This document shows, in pieces, positions 16,559-24,064 of a stretch of DNA of 64,000 nt. The stretch's first letter is position 1. Each line of letters begins with the position of its first letter. Below the pieces are notes generated by a model, which did no database searches, was not told where the DNA came from, and saw nothing but the letters and a program-made list of their open reading frames with translations. The position numbers were made by a program, and so were the translations under genes. Source of the DNA: Halorussus ruber (lineage in GTDB: Archaea; Halobacteriota; Halobacteria; Halobacteriales; Haladaptataceae); the NCBI RefSeq assembly GCF_004765785.1, contig NZ_SBIT01000007.1, positions 281,813-345,812 of the forward strand, in the 5' to 3' direction.

Positions 16559-17707
16559 GTGAGGAACTACAGGCTCACCTCGGTCTGGGGCATCCCCATC
16601 CAAATCAACGTCTCGCTGTTAGTGGTCCTGCCCGTCTTGGCGTGGCTGATCGGAAGCGGCGAGCAGATCGACTTCTACACAGACATCATCAACGGGTTCC
16701 CCATCGTCGCGCTCGACGCCGCGGCCCTGCAAGTCGGAAACACGCCGTGGCTCATCGGCATCTCTGCGGCGGTCGGCCTGTTCGTCAGCGTCGCGCTCCA
16801 CGAACTCGGCCACGCGTGGGCCGCCCGACGCTACGGCATCGAGGTCGAGTCCATCACCCTCTGGCTGCTGGGCGGCCTCGCCAACCTGAAGTCGATGCCC
16901 CGCGAGTGGAAGCGCGAACTCGTCATCGCGCTCGCCGGTCCGGCGGCGAGCGTCCTCGTCGCGGCCGTCTGTTACGGTCTCGTCGTGGCGCTTCCGGCGT
17001 CGGCCCCGACGCTCGTGTTCGTCGTCGGCTGGCTCGTCGTCACGAACGTCGTCCTCACCATCTTCAACCTCCTGCCCGCGTTCCCGATGGACGGCGGTCG
17101 AGTCCTCCGAGCGCTACTGGCCCGGAACCGACCCTACGCGGAGGCGACCCGGACCGCGGCGCGAGTCGGCTCGCTGTTCGCCATCGGCTTCGCCATCCTC
17201 GGCGTCCTCTCGTTCAGCCCGATGCTGTTCCTGCTGGCGCTGTTCGTCTTCGCGGCGGCCAACGGCGAGTCCCGACTGGTCGCGCTGGAGACGCTTCTTG
17301 ACGGCGTAATCGCGGCGGACGTGATGACCGCGGACGTGCGGACCGTCTCCGCCGACACCCCGCTCTCGGAACTTGGCACCCGGATGTTCGAGGAGCGACA
17401 GACGGCTTACCCGGTCGCGGACGACTCCGGGTCGATCGTCGGCGTCGTCTCGCTGGACCAACTCCGCCGCGGCCGCCGCCGCGACGCCGAAACCGTCCGC
17501 GAGGTCATGGCCGAGACCGTCCCGAGAGTGGCCGAGGAGACGCCCATGTTCGAGGTCCTGAGCCTGATGAACGAGTCGAGAGCGAGCGTGGCGCTCGTCG
17601 AAGCAGACGGGGACGTGGTCGGGACGATTACCGGCGCGGACTTGGCGACGGTGCTGCAAGTTCGCCGGGAGGCCGGTACGCCGGTCGGTCCTCGGACGGC
17701 GATGTAG
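16559..17707 (+). CDS. Site-2 protease family M50 metalloprotease with CBS domains
   Basis: A 382-residue membrane metalloprotease starting at GTG 16559. The zinc motif VALHELGHAWAARRYG (HExxH) lies in helix 2 or 3, and the third ligand motif NLLPAFPMDGGRVLRALL further on. About six membrane segments precede two CBS domains (about residues 245-370; DVMTADVRTVSADTPLSELG, then VMAETVPRVAEETPMFEVLS). It likely cleaves membrane-embedded substrates, with activity tuned by nucleotides bound to the CBS pair. A second, partial copy of its last 20 codons lies at 18914-18976. Confidence 0.93.
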   Translation: MRNYRLTSVWGIPIQINVSLLVVLPVLAWLIGSGEQIDFYTDIINGFPIVALDAAALQVGNTPWLIGISAAVGLFVSVALHELGHAWAARRYGIEVESITLWLLGGLANLKSMPREWKRELVIALAGPAASVLVAAVCYGLVVALPASAPTLVFVVGWLVVTNVVLTIFNLLPAFPMDGGRVLRALLARNRPYAEATRTAARVGSLFAIGFAILGVLSFSPMLFLLALFVFAAANGESRLVALETLLDGVIAADVMTADVRTVSADTPLSELGTRMFEERQTAYPVADDSGSIVGVVSLDQLRRGRRRDAETVREVMAETVPRVAEETPMFEVLSLMNESRASVALVEADGDVVGTITGADLATVLQVRREAGTPVGPRTAM

Positions 17708-17790
17708 CTGGGAGATACTCTTACTGTGGGAAATTTTATCGTAGCTCTGTGCGGGTCGGACGTGTTAGTATCTGATTTCTGTTGTTAGGC

Positions 17791-18393
17791 TCACCGACAG
17801 AATGAGGGTTTTTCGTCGCAGTTTAAGGGAACTTCGTCCCAGAGATGTTTGAGCGTTTTTCTACTCGTCCAGCCTTCCTTTTCAGAAATATCGTCAATAG
17901 CGGCACACGCCGTCTCTTCAGAGATGTACCCAGATTGTCGGAGAAGCGCCACCGGTACGCCGAGTGAGAGAAGGCCAACGTTGAGGACGTCCAGATCGAG
18001 TGTTCGTGTCAGATATGCTCTCCCACCCTCGTACAGTTCCTCGTCACCACTATCCATCAGTAAGATACCGTCGATGTCCCGAGCGTTCTTCTCAACGAGG
18101 ACTTTGATCGACTCTTCACCCGTATCGAACCGGGTTGACCCACCACAGAACTCGACATTCATCGGGGACTCTTCGGTATCAAGCGCATCGAGAACACGGT
18201 CGGCAGCGTCTCCTTTGCTCTCCTCTTCTTCAGTTGCAAAGTCTTTCTCACCACTTTGTTTATGGGTGTGCAATTCGGATTCGCATTTGTTTGTCGTCGT
18301 AATATTTTGATGTCTGGAGAATACGTCCCAACAGTCCAGCCGAGCATAGGCGATGAGCGCATCTGTGTCTGCAACTAAAGGGTGTACTGTCAC
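17791..18393 (-). CDS. PIN-like protein, putative toxin of a TA pair
   Basis: A 200-residue protein beginning MTVHPLVADTDALIAYARLD, the first-strand Asp context of PIN-domain RNases. Later acidic residues (DGILLMDSGDEELYEGG) fit the third PIN acidic site. The end (SEKEGWTSRKTLKHLWDEV) is helical. It lies 74 bp after the 90-residue protein on the same strand, in antitoxin-then-toxin order. Base composition is noticeably less GC-rich than neighbours, suggesting recent transfer. RNase activity is inferred from family, not shown. Confidence 0.68.
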   Translation of the reverse strand: MTVHPLVADTDALIAYARLDCWDVFSRHQNITTTNKCESELHTHKQSGEKDFATEEEESKGDAADRVLDALDTEESPMNVEFCGGSTRFDTGEESIKVLVEKNARDIDGILLMDSGDEELYEGGRAYLTRTLDLDVLNVGLLSLGVPVALLRQSGYISEETACAAIDDISEKEGWTSRKTLKHLWDEVPLNCDEKPSFCR

Positions 18394-18467
18394 GTTATTT
18401 ATACTCCTGCGATCGAGTCATCATCTCTGTCGGTGGTGCTCGCATACGTCTCGAAAAGAGCGTTCGG

Positions 18468-18740
18468 CTAGTCCGATATGTACCGCGAACTATCTTCTGA
18501 GAGAACTTGCCGCGACCCCTTCGTCGTCGCATCAGCAACGTCGAACTCTGTCTCTCCTAGTAGCTGTTTCGCTACCTGTTCCGAAATCTCTCCCTCGTCG
18601 AAGAGTTCGTAGATATCGGCTTTGTCACGGTCGGTCAGTTGCGACCGAACCGCCCTCAGGACATCACCCTCGATGGGTTCGTCCGTGATTTCTTCGGCAA
18701 CACGGACAGCCTCAGGGAGTGTTGGATGTTTGAGAGACAT
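18468..18740 (-). CDS. Putative antitoxin partner of the PIN-like protein
   Basis: A 90-residue, mostly helical, acidic protein (MSLKHPTLPEAVRVAEEITD ... DIYELFDEGEISEQVAKQLL). No classic ribbon-helix-helix motif is obvious, though EISEQVAKQLLGE looks like a helix-turn-helix half. Its size, position before a PIN-like gene, and matching low GC support an antitoxin role. The call is based on context only. Confidence 0.55.
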   Translation of the reverse strand: MSLKHPTLPEAVRVAEEITDEPIEGDVLRAVRSQLTDRDKADIYELFDEGEISEQVAKQLLGETEFDVADATTKGSRQVLSEDSSRYISD

Positions 18741-18913
18741 AGGCCTGTTCCTACGAGGGAATAACGTAGGAATTGGCTATAAGCGTTTTCATCGTTGCCA
18801 TATCGTGAGCAGATGGGGACGACGTCAACATTAGTTGTGTCCGTAAGGATACTACTGTCTAGGGACCCAGTCTGAGGAGAATACGAAGGAATCAGTATCG
18901 ATTCCGAATCGGC

Positions 18914-18976
18914 GGTGCTGCAAGTTCGCCGGGAAGCCGGGACGCCGGTTACTCCTCGGACGGCGATGTAGCTGAG
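18914..18976 (+). pseudogene. Duplicated 3' end of the site-2 protease gene
   Basis: About 63 bp match 17649-17711 at roughly 90% identity. It reads in frame VLQVRREAGTPVTPRTAM-stop, differing from the intact gene's end by one residue (T for G). With the intact copy it brackets the PIN/antitoxin module as direct repeats. The rest of the gap to the tRNA is AT-rich and empty. Confidence 0.85.
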
Positions 18977-19004
18977 ATTTAGAACAAGTATAAGGAATTT
19001 GTCA

Positions 19005-19108
19005 TAGTCCCGGGCGGATTCGAACCGCCGTCATGGGCTCGCTTCCGTGACGACTCGTAACCCGACACGTCCAAAGGCCCATATGATTGGCCGCTACACC
19101 ACGGGACT
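19005..19108 (-). tRNA. tRNA-Gln (anticodon TTG) with 31-nt intron
   Basis: Minus strand: acceptor AGTCCCG (19102-19108) pairs with CGGGACT, discriminator A at 19005. The anticodon arm TGGGC-CTTTGG-/-A-GCCCA gives anticodon TTG. Between G37 and A38 a 31-nt intron (about 19035-19065) is present, at the canonical archaeal position, and can fold to a bulge-helix-bulge. The T arm GGCGG-TTCGAAT-CCGCC is intact. CCA is not encoded. Intron-bearing tRNA-Gln is established in Haloferax. Total length 104 = 73 + 31. Confidence 0.93.
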
Positions 19109-19127
19109 ACACTCGCTTCGCTCGTTT

Positions 19128-19223
19128 GTCCCGTGAGCATCGAGAATCCTTCGGATTCTCTCAACACCGCAGGAGTTCTCCTGCGAGGCTCGCGGTCCGT
19201 TGGACCGCTCACCATCACGGGAC
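19128..19223. repeat. Cloverleaf-like array of three hairpins within an outer stem
   Basis: Outer arms GTCCCGTGA (19128-19136) and TCACGGGAC (19215-19223) are perfectly complementary. Inside lie three perfect hairpins: GAGAATCC/GGATTCTC (19142-19160, loop TTC), CGCAGGAG/CTCCTGCG (19168-19185), and GCGGTCC/GGACCGC (19192-19208, loop GTT). The layout is a four-arm cloverleaf, 19 bp upstream of the tRNA-Gln 5' end. It is not a tRNA, since it has no anticodon or T-loop. It may be a cruciform, a processing signal or a repeat. Confidence 0.6.
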
Positions 19224-19294
19224 TTCACCTGTTTCTAACGCGATGAGGCACTTGAACGTATCGCAATCGAAAGACACCGAGAAGAACTCACACC

Positions 19295-19723
19295 CTAGTC
19301 CGCTTCGCCTTCCCCGACTAGCTCGGCGCACATGTCGGCCTCGGCGTCGAAGCAGTCCGGGCAGTGTGGTTCCCGGTCGATGATGGTGTCGAGGCGCTCG
19401 GCGACCGTCTCGTCGATGACGCTTTCGAGGGCCTTGGCCTCGCTCGGGAACTCCTCGACTTCCAGCACGTTGTGGAGGAAGCGCTCGATGATGCAGTAGG
19501 TCTGGAGGGCCTCGCGGGCCTGTTCGATGCCGTCGTCGGTGAGCGTGACGCCCTTGTACTTCTCGTGGTCGGCCAGCCCGCGGTCCTGAAGCTTGCCTAT
19601 CATCTCGTTGACGCTGGCCGGACTCACGTCGAGGCGGTCGGCCAGCGCGCCGGTCGAGGCCGGACCGTTCTCCATCTTCTGCACGAGGTAAATCGCCTTG
19701 AGGTACTGGTCTGCCGTGTTCAT
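19295..19723 (-). CDS. DtxR-family metal-dependent regulator (SirR-like)
   Basis: A 142-residue regulator with the DtxR winged helix (YLKAIYLVQKMENG, then DVSPASVNEMIGKLQDRGLA) and dimer/metal domain (ERFLHNVLEVEEFPSEAKAL). It lacks the SH3-like domain of the 12.4-kb relative. A Cys-containing tail (HCPDCFDAEADMC) probably supplies extra metal ligands. Its start overlaps the stop of the ferritin-like gene by 4 bp (ATGA), so the two are translated together. Probably senses Fe or Mn. Confidence 0.9.
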   Translation of the reverse strand: MNTADQYLKAIYLVQKMENGPASTGALADRLDVSPASVNEMIGKLQDRGLADHEKYKGVTLTDDGIEQAREALQTYCIIERFLHNVLEVEEFPSEAKALESVIDETVAERLDTIIDREPHCPDCFDAEADMCAELVGEGEAD

Positions 19724-20211
19724 TCTCTGGCCTCCATCACCGCGGTCACTTCCTCGACGCCGTGGGCCTCTTCCTCTCGAATCTCCTTCAAGGTAGCGAG
19801 CAACTCCTCGCGGTCGAGACCGAAGTCGGTGTCGCTGGATTCGATGGCCTCGATGAGGTCGTCGTAGAACTTGTAGGCGGTCTCCTCGCCGTGGAGTTGG
19901 TCGTAGAGGACGCCGTCGAAGTCCTCCGGCCCGGTCTGGGCGTAGGTGGCTTCGACCAGCGCCTCCACCTCTTCGAGGGGCACGGCCTCGGCGTCCAACT
20001 GGTCGATGAGCGCTTCGAGGCGCTCGCGGTGTTCGGCCGACTCCTCGCGGGCGTCTTCGAGGAGTTCCTCGATGTCGTCGTCGCGCTCGTCGGGCGAGAG
20101 CGTCTCGTAGTGGCGCGCCGCGCGGACTTCCACGACCTCCTCCAGCACGACGGCGATTTGGAGGAGGCGGGCGAGTTGGTTGTCAGTCGAGACGCGGTCG
20201 TGGACGCTCAT
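19720..20211 (-). CDS. Ferritin-like helical-bundle protein
   Basis: A 163-residue, all-helical acidic protein. Carboxylate/His pairs such as EEVVEVRAARHYETL, EESAEHRERLEALI and LHGEETAYKFYDDLIEAIE are spaced as in ferritin-like di-iron bundles (E-x2-H and E-E). It probably stores or senses metal, or is oxidised at a di-iron centre. It shares an ATGA overlap with the downstream DtxR-type gene, which supports a metal role. ATG 20209-20211 (MSVHDRVSTDNQL) is preferred over a GTG three codons earlier. Confidence 0.75.
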   Translation of the reverse strand: MSVHDRVSTDNQLARLLQIAVVLEEVVEVRAARHYETLSPDERDDDIEELLEDAREESAEHRERLEALIDQLDAEAVPLEEVEALVEATYAQTGPEDFDGVLYDQLHGEETAYKFYDDLIEAIESSDTDFGLDREELLATLKEIREEEAHGVEEVTAVMEARE

Positions 20212-20352
20212 CCCGACCACCCGTGATTGCTCGGCGATGCGGCTATCATTGGTACATTTTCGGGAGTTGGGCGACTTAACAGGTTTGGTCCCGGCTCTCG
20301 GTCGAACGACGCGAGAAAAGGAAGACGAAAGCGAAGAGCCGAAAGGAAGACG

Positions 20353-21567
20353 CTACTCGTGCAGTCGCTCTTCGATGCGGGTCTGGAGGTCCTCGCGGAG
20401 TTCCTCGACTTCGACTTCTTCGAGGACGGGCACGAAGAAGCCCTCGACCAGCATGTTGCGGGCCGACTCGTCGTCCAGACCGCGGGAGGTCATGTAGAAC
20501 ATGTCCTCCTCGTCGATCTGGCCGACCGTGGCCGAGTGGCTGGCCTCGGTGTCGTGGTTGTTGATGATGAGCTTCGGGGAGGCGTCGGCCTCGCTCTCGT
20601 CGCTCAGCATCAGGGTGTTCTCGCGCTGGTAGGAGTTGGTGTCCCACGCGTCACGACCGACGTCTTGGACGCCCTCGTAGACCGAGCGGGCCTCGTCGTC
20701 GAGCACGCCGCGGGTCACGAGATCCGCGGCGGTGTGAGCCGTGTTGTGCCAGACGCGAGCCGCGATGTCGAAGTGCTGGTCGTCGTGGCCGAAAAAGGCC
20801 CCGACCGTCTTGGTCTCCGAGCCCTCGCCGTCGAGGTTCGTCTCGACCGAGGACTTCGTCAGGCGCGACCCGATGTTGCCCTCGACCCAGTTGACCGTGG
20901 CGTAGTCCGAAGCGCTACCGCGCTTGAGCGTGTAGTTGTACGTCTCCTCGTCGAGGTCCTGCAGCGACCCGTACTGGACGTGGCTGTTCTCGCCCGCGGC
21001 GACCTCCACGATGCCGCTGTAGTAGCGGTCGCCCTCGACGTCGTCACCGGTGTCCTGTCGCTCCAGAATCGTCACCGAACTCGACTGCTCGGTGACGACC
21101 AGCGTGTAGTTGAACAGCGACTGGGAGTTCTGGGTCGTCCGGATGGTCACGTCCTCGGCGTCGACGTTCTTCGGGACGTAGACCAGCGTGCCCGTGCTGA
21201 ACAGCGCGGTCGAGAGCGCGGTCAGGTAGTTCTCCTGCGGGTCGATGACCGACCCGAAGTGTTCCTTCAGGAGGTCCTCGCGCTCTTCGATGGCTTCCGA
21301 GATGGGCAGGACTTCCGCCTCGTCGGGACCGACTTGGTCCTTCTGTTCGGCGGCGTTCAGCGGGTCCACGAACTCCTCGTAGTCGAGCGCGTCGAGGTTG
21401 GTCCAGTCGCGGCCCGGCGTCCGAATCACGTCGGGCATCTCCAACTCACCGAGCGCGTCCAGCGCGTCGAGGCGGGTCTCGAGGAGCCACTCGGGTTCGC
21501 CGAGCTCCTCGGAGATTTCGCGGACGGTCTCTTCGGTGATGGTCTCGTGTACCTGCGTCGCAGTCAT
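20353..21567 (-). CDS. sufD: Fe-S cluster assembly protein SufD
   Basis: A 404-residue SufB/SufD-family protein, third gene of the sufC-sufB-sufD order on the minus strand. It has the family's right-handed beta-helix core (SRLTKSSVETNLDGEGSETK, AARVWHNTAHTAADLVTRGV) and a helical C-terminal part (SRGLDDESARNMLVEGFF). SufD supports the SufBC2D scaffold on which clusters are built. It begins within the sufB stop (ATGA at 21564-21567). An apparent longer frame upstream is only read-through on the other side of sufB. Confidence 0.92.
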   Translation of the reverse strand: MTATQVHETITEETVREISEELGEPEWLLETRLDALDALGELEMPDVIRTPGRDWTNLDALDYEEFVDPLNAAEQKDQVGPDEAEVLPISEAIEEREDLLKEHFGSVIDPQENYLTALSTALFSTGTLVYVPKNVDAEDVTIRTTQNSQSLFNYTLVVTEQSSSVTILERQDTGDDVEGDRYYSGIVEVAAGENSHVQYGSLQDLDEETYNYTLKRGSASDYATVNWVEGNIGSRLTKSSVETNLDGEGSETKTVGAFFGHDDQHFDIAARVWHNTAHTAADLVTRGVLDDEARSVYEGVQDVGRDAWDTNSYQRENTLMLSDESEADASPKLIINNHDTEASHSATVGQIDEEDMFYMTSRGLDDESARNMLVEGFFVPVLEEVEVEELREDLQTRIEERLHE

Positions 21568-22994
21568 CCGAGACTCCCCTCCATTTCGAGTTCGATGAGT
21601 CGATTGAGTTCGACGGCGTACTCGATGGGCAGTTCCTCCGTAATCGGCTCGATGAACCCGGAGACGATCATCTGCTTGGCGTCGTCGTCGTCCAAGCCCC
21701 GGCTCTGGAGGTAGAACACGTCCTCGTCGCCGATTTTGCCGACGGTCGCCTCGTGGGCCACGTCCACTTTCGACTCGTCGATCTCCATGTACGGCATGGT
21801 GTCGGAGGTGGACTCGTTGTCGAACATCAGCGCGTCGCACTCGACCGACGTGGAGGAGCCGGTCGCGCCCTCCGAGATGTGGACCAGACCGCGGTAGTTG
21901 GTCCGGCCGCCGTCCTTGCTGATGGACTTGGACTCGATGGTCGATTTGGTGTTCGGCGCGTTGTGGTAGACTTTCGCGCCGGTGTCGATGTTCTGGCCCT
22001 CGCCAGCGAACGCGATGGTGATGTTGTTCGCGGAGGCTCCGCGGCCCTTCAGGATGGTGCAGGGGTAGAGCATCGTCGCCTTCGACCCCATCGACCCGGA
22101 GACCCACTCCATGCGCCCGCCCTTCTCCACGATGGCGCGCTTGGTGTTGAGGTTGAAGGTGTTCTTCGACCAGTTCTGCACGGTCGAGTACTGGACGTGA
22201 GCGTCCTCCTTGACGAACACCTCGACGCCCCCGGAGTGGAGGTTGTGGGTGCCGTACTTGGGTGCGGAACAACCCTCGATGTAGTGAACCTCGCTGCCGG
22301 GTTCGGCGATGATGAGCGTGTGCTCGAACTGGCCCATGCCTTCCGAGTTCATCCGGAAGTACGCCTGCACGGGCATCTCGACGGTGACGTCCTCGGGGAC
22401 GTAGACGAACGAGCCACCGGACCACACGGCACCGTGAAGCGCCGCGAACTTGTTGTCCGACGGCGGGACGCAGGAGGTCATGAAGTACTCCTTCACGAGG
22501 TCCTCGTGTTCTTGGACTGCCTCGTCCATGTTGCAGAACACGACGCCCTTCTCCTCCCACTGCTCCTGCATGTTCTGGTAGACGACCTCGGACTCGTACT
22601 GGGCACCGACGCCCGACAGCGCCTTGCGCTCGGCTTCCGGAATGCCCAGCTTCTCGAAGGTGTCTTGGATGTCCTCCGGCAGGTCGTCCCAGCTATCCGC
22701 GCCTTCGCGCTTGTCCACGTCGGGACGGATGTACGGGACGATCTCCTCGATGTCGAGCTCCGAGAGGTCCGGCTGGCCGGGCCAGTCGGTCGGCATCGGC
22801 ATGTTCTGCCAATGCTCCAGCGCGCGGAGTCGTCGGTCGAGCATCCAGTCGGGTTCGTCCTTGTCCTCGCTGATGAGGCGGACGACCTCTTCGGTCAGGC
22901 CCTTGTCGGACTTGACCGCCGCGCTCTCTTCTTTCTTGAACGAGAAGCGCTCCTCTGTGTTTGTCTCTTTTAGTTGATCTTGTTCCGAACTCAT
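21564..22994 (-). CDS. sufB: Fe-S cluster assembly protein SufB
   Basis: A 476-residue scaffold subunit. It contains the expected SufB features: GIPEAERKALSGVGAQYESE, the Cys-containing SCVPPSDNKFAALHG, the conserved EGCSAPKYGTHNLHSGGVEV, GSKATMLYPC and HEATVGKIGDEDVFYLQSRG. It assembles Fe-S clusters with SufC and SufD in the cytosol. Length is normal. It sits 9 bp after sufC and overlaps sufD by 4 bp, so the three form one operon. Confidence 0.96.
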   Translation of the reverse strand: MSSEQDQLKETNTEERFSFKKEESAAVKSDKGLTEEVVRLISEDKDEPDWMLDRRLRALEHWQNMPMPTDWPGQPDLSELDIEEIVPYIRPDVDKREGADSWDDLPEDIQDTFEKLGIPEAERKALSGVGAQYESEVVYQNMQEQWEEKGVVFCNMDEAVQEHEDLVKEYFMTSCVPPSDNKFAALHGAVWSGGSFVYVPEDVTVEMPVQAYFRMNSEGMGQFEHTLIIAEPGSEVHYIEGCSAPKYGTHNLHSGGVEVFVKEDAHVQYSTVQNWSKNTFNLNTKRAIVEKGGRMEWVSGSMGSKATMLYPCTILKGRGASANNITIAFAGEGQNIDTGAKVYHNAPNTKSTIESKSISKDGGRTNYRGLVHISEGATGSSTSVECDALMFDNESTSDTMPYMEIDESKVDVAHEATVGKIGDEDVFYLQSRGLDDDDAKQMIVSGFIEPITEELPIEYAVELNRLIELEMEGSLG

Positions 22995-23003
22995 GCTATC
23001 ACC

Positions 23004-23915
23004 TTATGCTGCCTCGTAGACTTCTTCTCGGACCCAGTCGTACCCCTTGTCTTCGAGCTTCTCGGCGAGTTCAGCGCCACCGCTCATGGCGATTTCGCCG
23101 TCGAGCATGACGTGAACGTGGTCGGGTTCGACGTAGTCGAGAATCCGCTGGTAGTGGGTAATCTGGAGAATGCCGGTGCCCTGCTCGTCGCGCAGGGCGT
23201 TGATGCCGTTGGACACGTCCTGCAGTCGGTCGATGTCCAGCCCGGAGTCGATTTCGTCCAGCACCGCGATGGACGGTTCGAGGATGGCGGCCTGAAGCAC
23301 CTCGTTCTGCTTCTTCTCGCCGCCGGAGAAGCCCGCGTTGAGGTAGCGCTGGGCGAACTTCTCGTCCATGTCGAGCAGTTCCATCTTCTCGGAGAGAATC
23401 TGCTGGAACTCGGCGACGTCGACCTCGCCCTCGTCGGCGGGACCTTCCATCGGACTGGTGTCGTAGCCAGCCTCGTCTTCTTCGTCGGCCGCTTCCTCGT
23501 CTTCGTCCTCGAACAGCTCCTCGCGCTCGTCGAGCTTGGCGTTCAGGGCCTGTCGGAGGAAGTTGACCATCGTGACGCCCTCGATTTCGGCGGGGTACTG
23601 GAAGCCGAGGAAGACGCCGAGCGCGGCGCGCTCGTTCGGTTCGAGGTCCAGCAGATTCCACGTTCGCATGTCGTCGGGAATCTCGACCTCGTCACCGAAT
23701 TCGTTCTCTTCGAGGTGAAGGAGGACCTCGCCCTCGGTTACCTCGTAGGCCGGATGGCCAGCGACGACTTTCGCCGTGGTAGATTTCCCGCTCCCGTTGG
23801 GACCCATCAGGGCGTGAATTTCGCCGGATTTGACCTCGAGGTCGACGCCGTTGAGAATCTTCTCGTCGGCTTCGACGACCTCAGCGTGTAGATTTTTGAG
23901 TTCTAGCGTTGCCAT
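23004..23915 (-). CDS. sufC: Fe-S cluster assembly ATPase SufC
   Basis: A 303-residue ABC ATPase, longer than the usual 250 residues because of an acidic insert around residues 125-165 ([17 protein letters not shown]). Walker A is GPNGSGKST, the signature region [14 protein letters not shown] and Walker [15 protein letters not shown]. It powers remodelling of the SufBD scaffold. ATG 23913-23915 is preferred over an upstream start four codons earlier. Acidic loops of this kind are common salt adaptations. Confidence 0.95.
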   Translation of the reverse strand: MATLELKNLHAEVVEADEKILNGVDLEVKSGEIHALMGPNGSGKSTTAKVVAGHPAYEVTEGEVLLHLEENEFGDEVEIPDDMRTWNLLDLEPNERAALGVFLGFQYPAEIEGVTMVNFLRQALNAKLDEREELFEDEDEEAADEEDEAGYDTSPMEGPADEGEVDVAEFQQILSEKMELLDMDEKFAQRYLNAGFSGGEKKQNEVLQAAILEPSIAVLDEIDSGLDIDRLQDVSNGINALRDEQGTGILQITHYQRILDYVEPDHVHVMLDGEIAMSGGAELAEKLEDKGYDWVREEVYEAA

Positions 23916-23917
23916 TG

Positions 23918-23931
23918 TTAGGCTCACCTAA
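23918..23931 (-). promoter_or_regulatory. Iron-box-like palindrome upstream of sufC
   Basis: TTAGG-CTCA-CCTAA is a perfect inverted repeat 2 bp upstream of the sufC ATG. Its halves match the TTAGG/CCTAA halves described for haloarchaeal DtxR/Idr iron regulators. Covering the start of a leaderless transcript, it would let an iron-bound repressor block sufCBD. Binding is an inference. Confidence 0.6.
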
Positions 23932-24064
23932 GTCGTTCTGAGAAAGGGTCGTGCGACCCATAATGCTTTCGCATTCCCACGTAAATGGTTTCGCGCGCCG
24001 GAAAATAACTTTCCGGAATGAGAAAAGCTATCACGCAGACCGCGAGGGGAACGTAGCCTATTCC

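Noticed and set aside
17780..17800. Iron box at TTAGGCTCACC near the toxin gene end
   Set aside because: The second half-site is CCGAC rather than CCTAA and it lies at a 3' end, not at a promoter.
19211..19223. Second tRNA or tRNA fragment at TCACGGGACT
   Set aside because: Only nine bases match the tRNA and there is no anticodon or T arm; better explained as an arm of the inverted repeat.
20353..22560. A single long frame continuing upstream of sufD
   Set aside because: The extra N-terminal part overlaps sufB in a different frame and reads as Arg/His-rich; ATG 21565-21567 with the ATGA overlap is clearly the true start.
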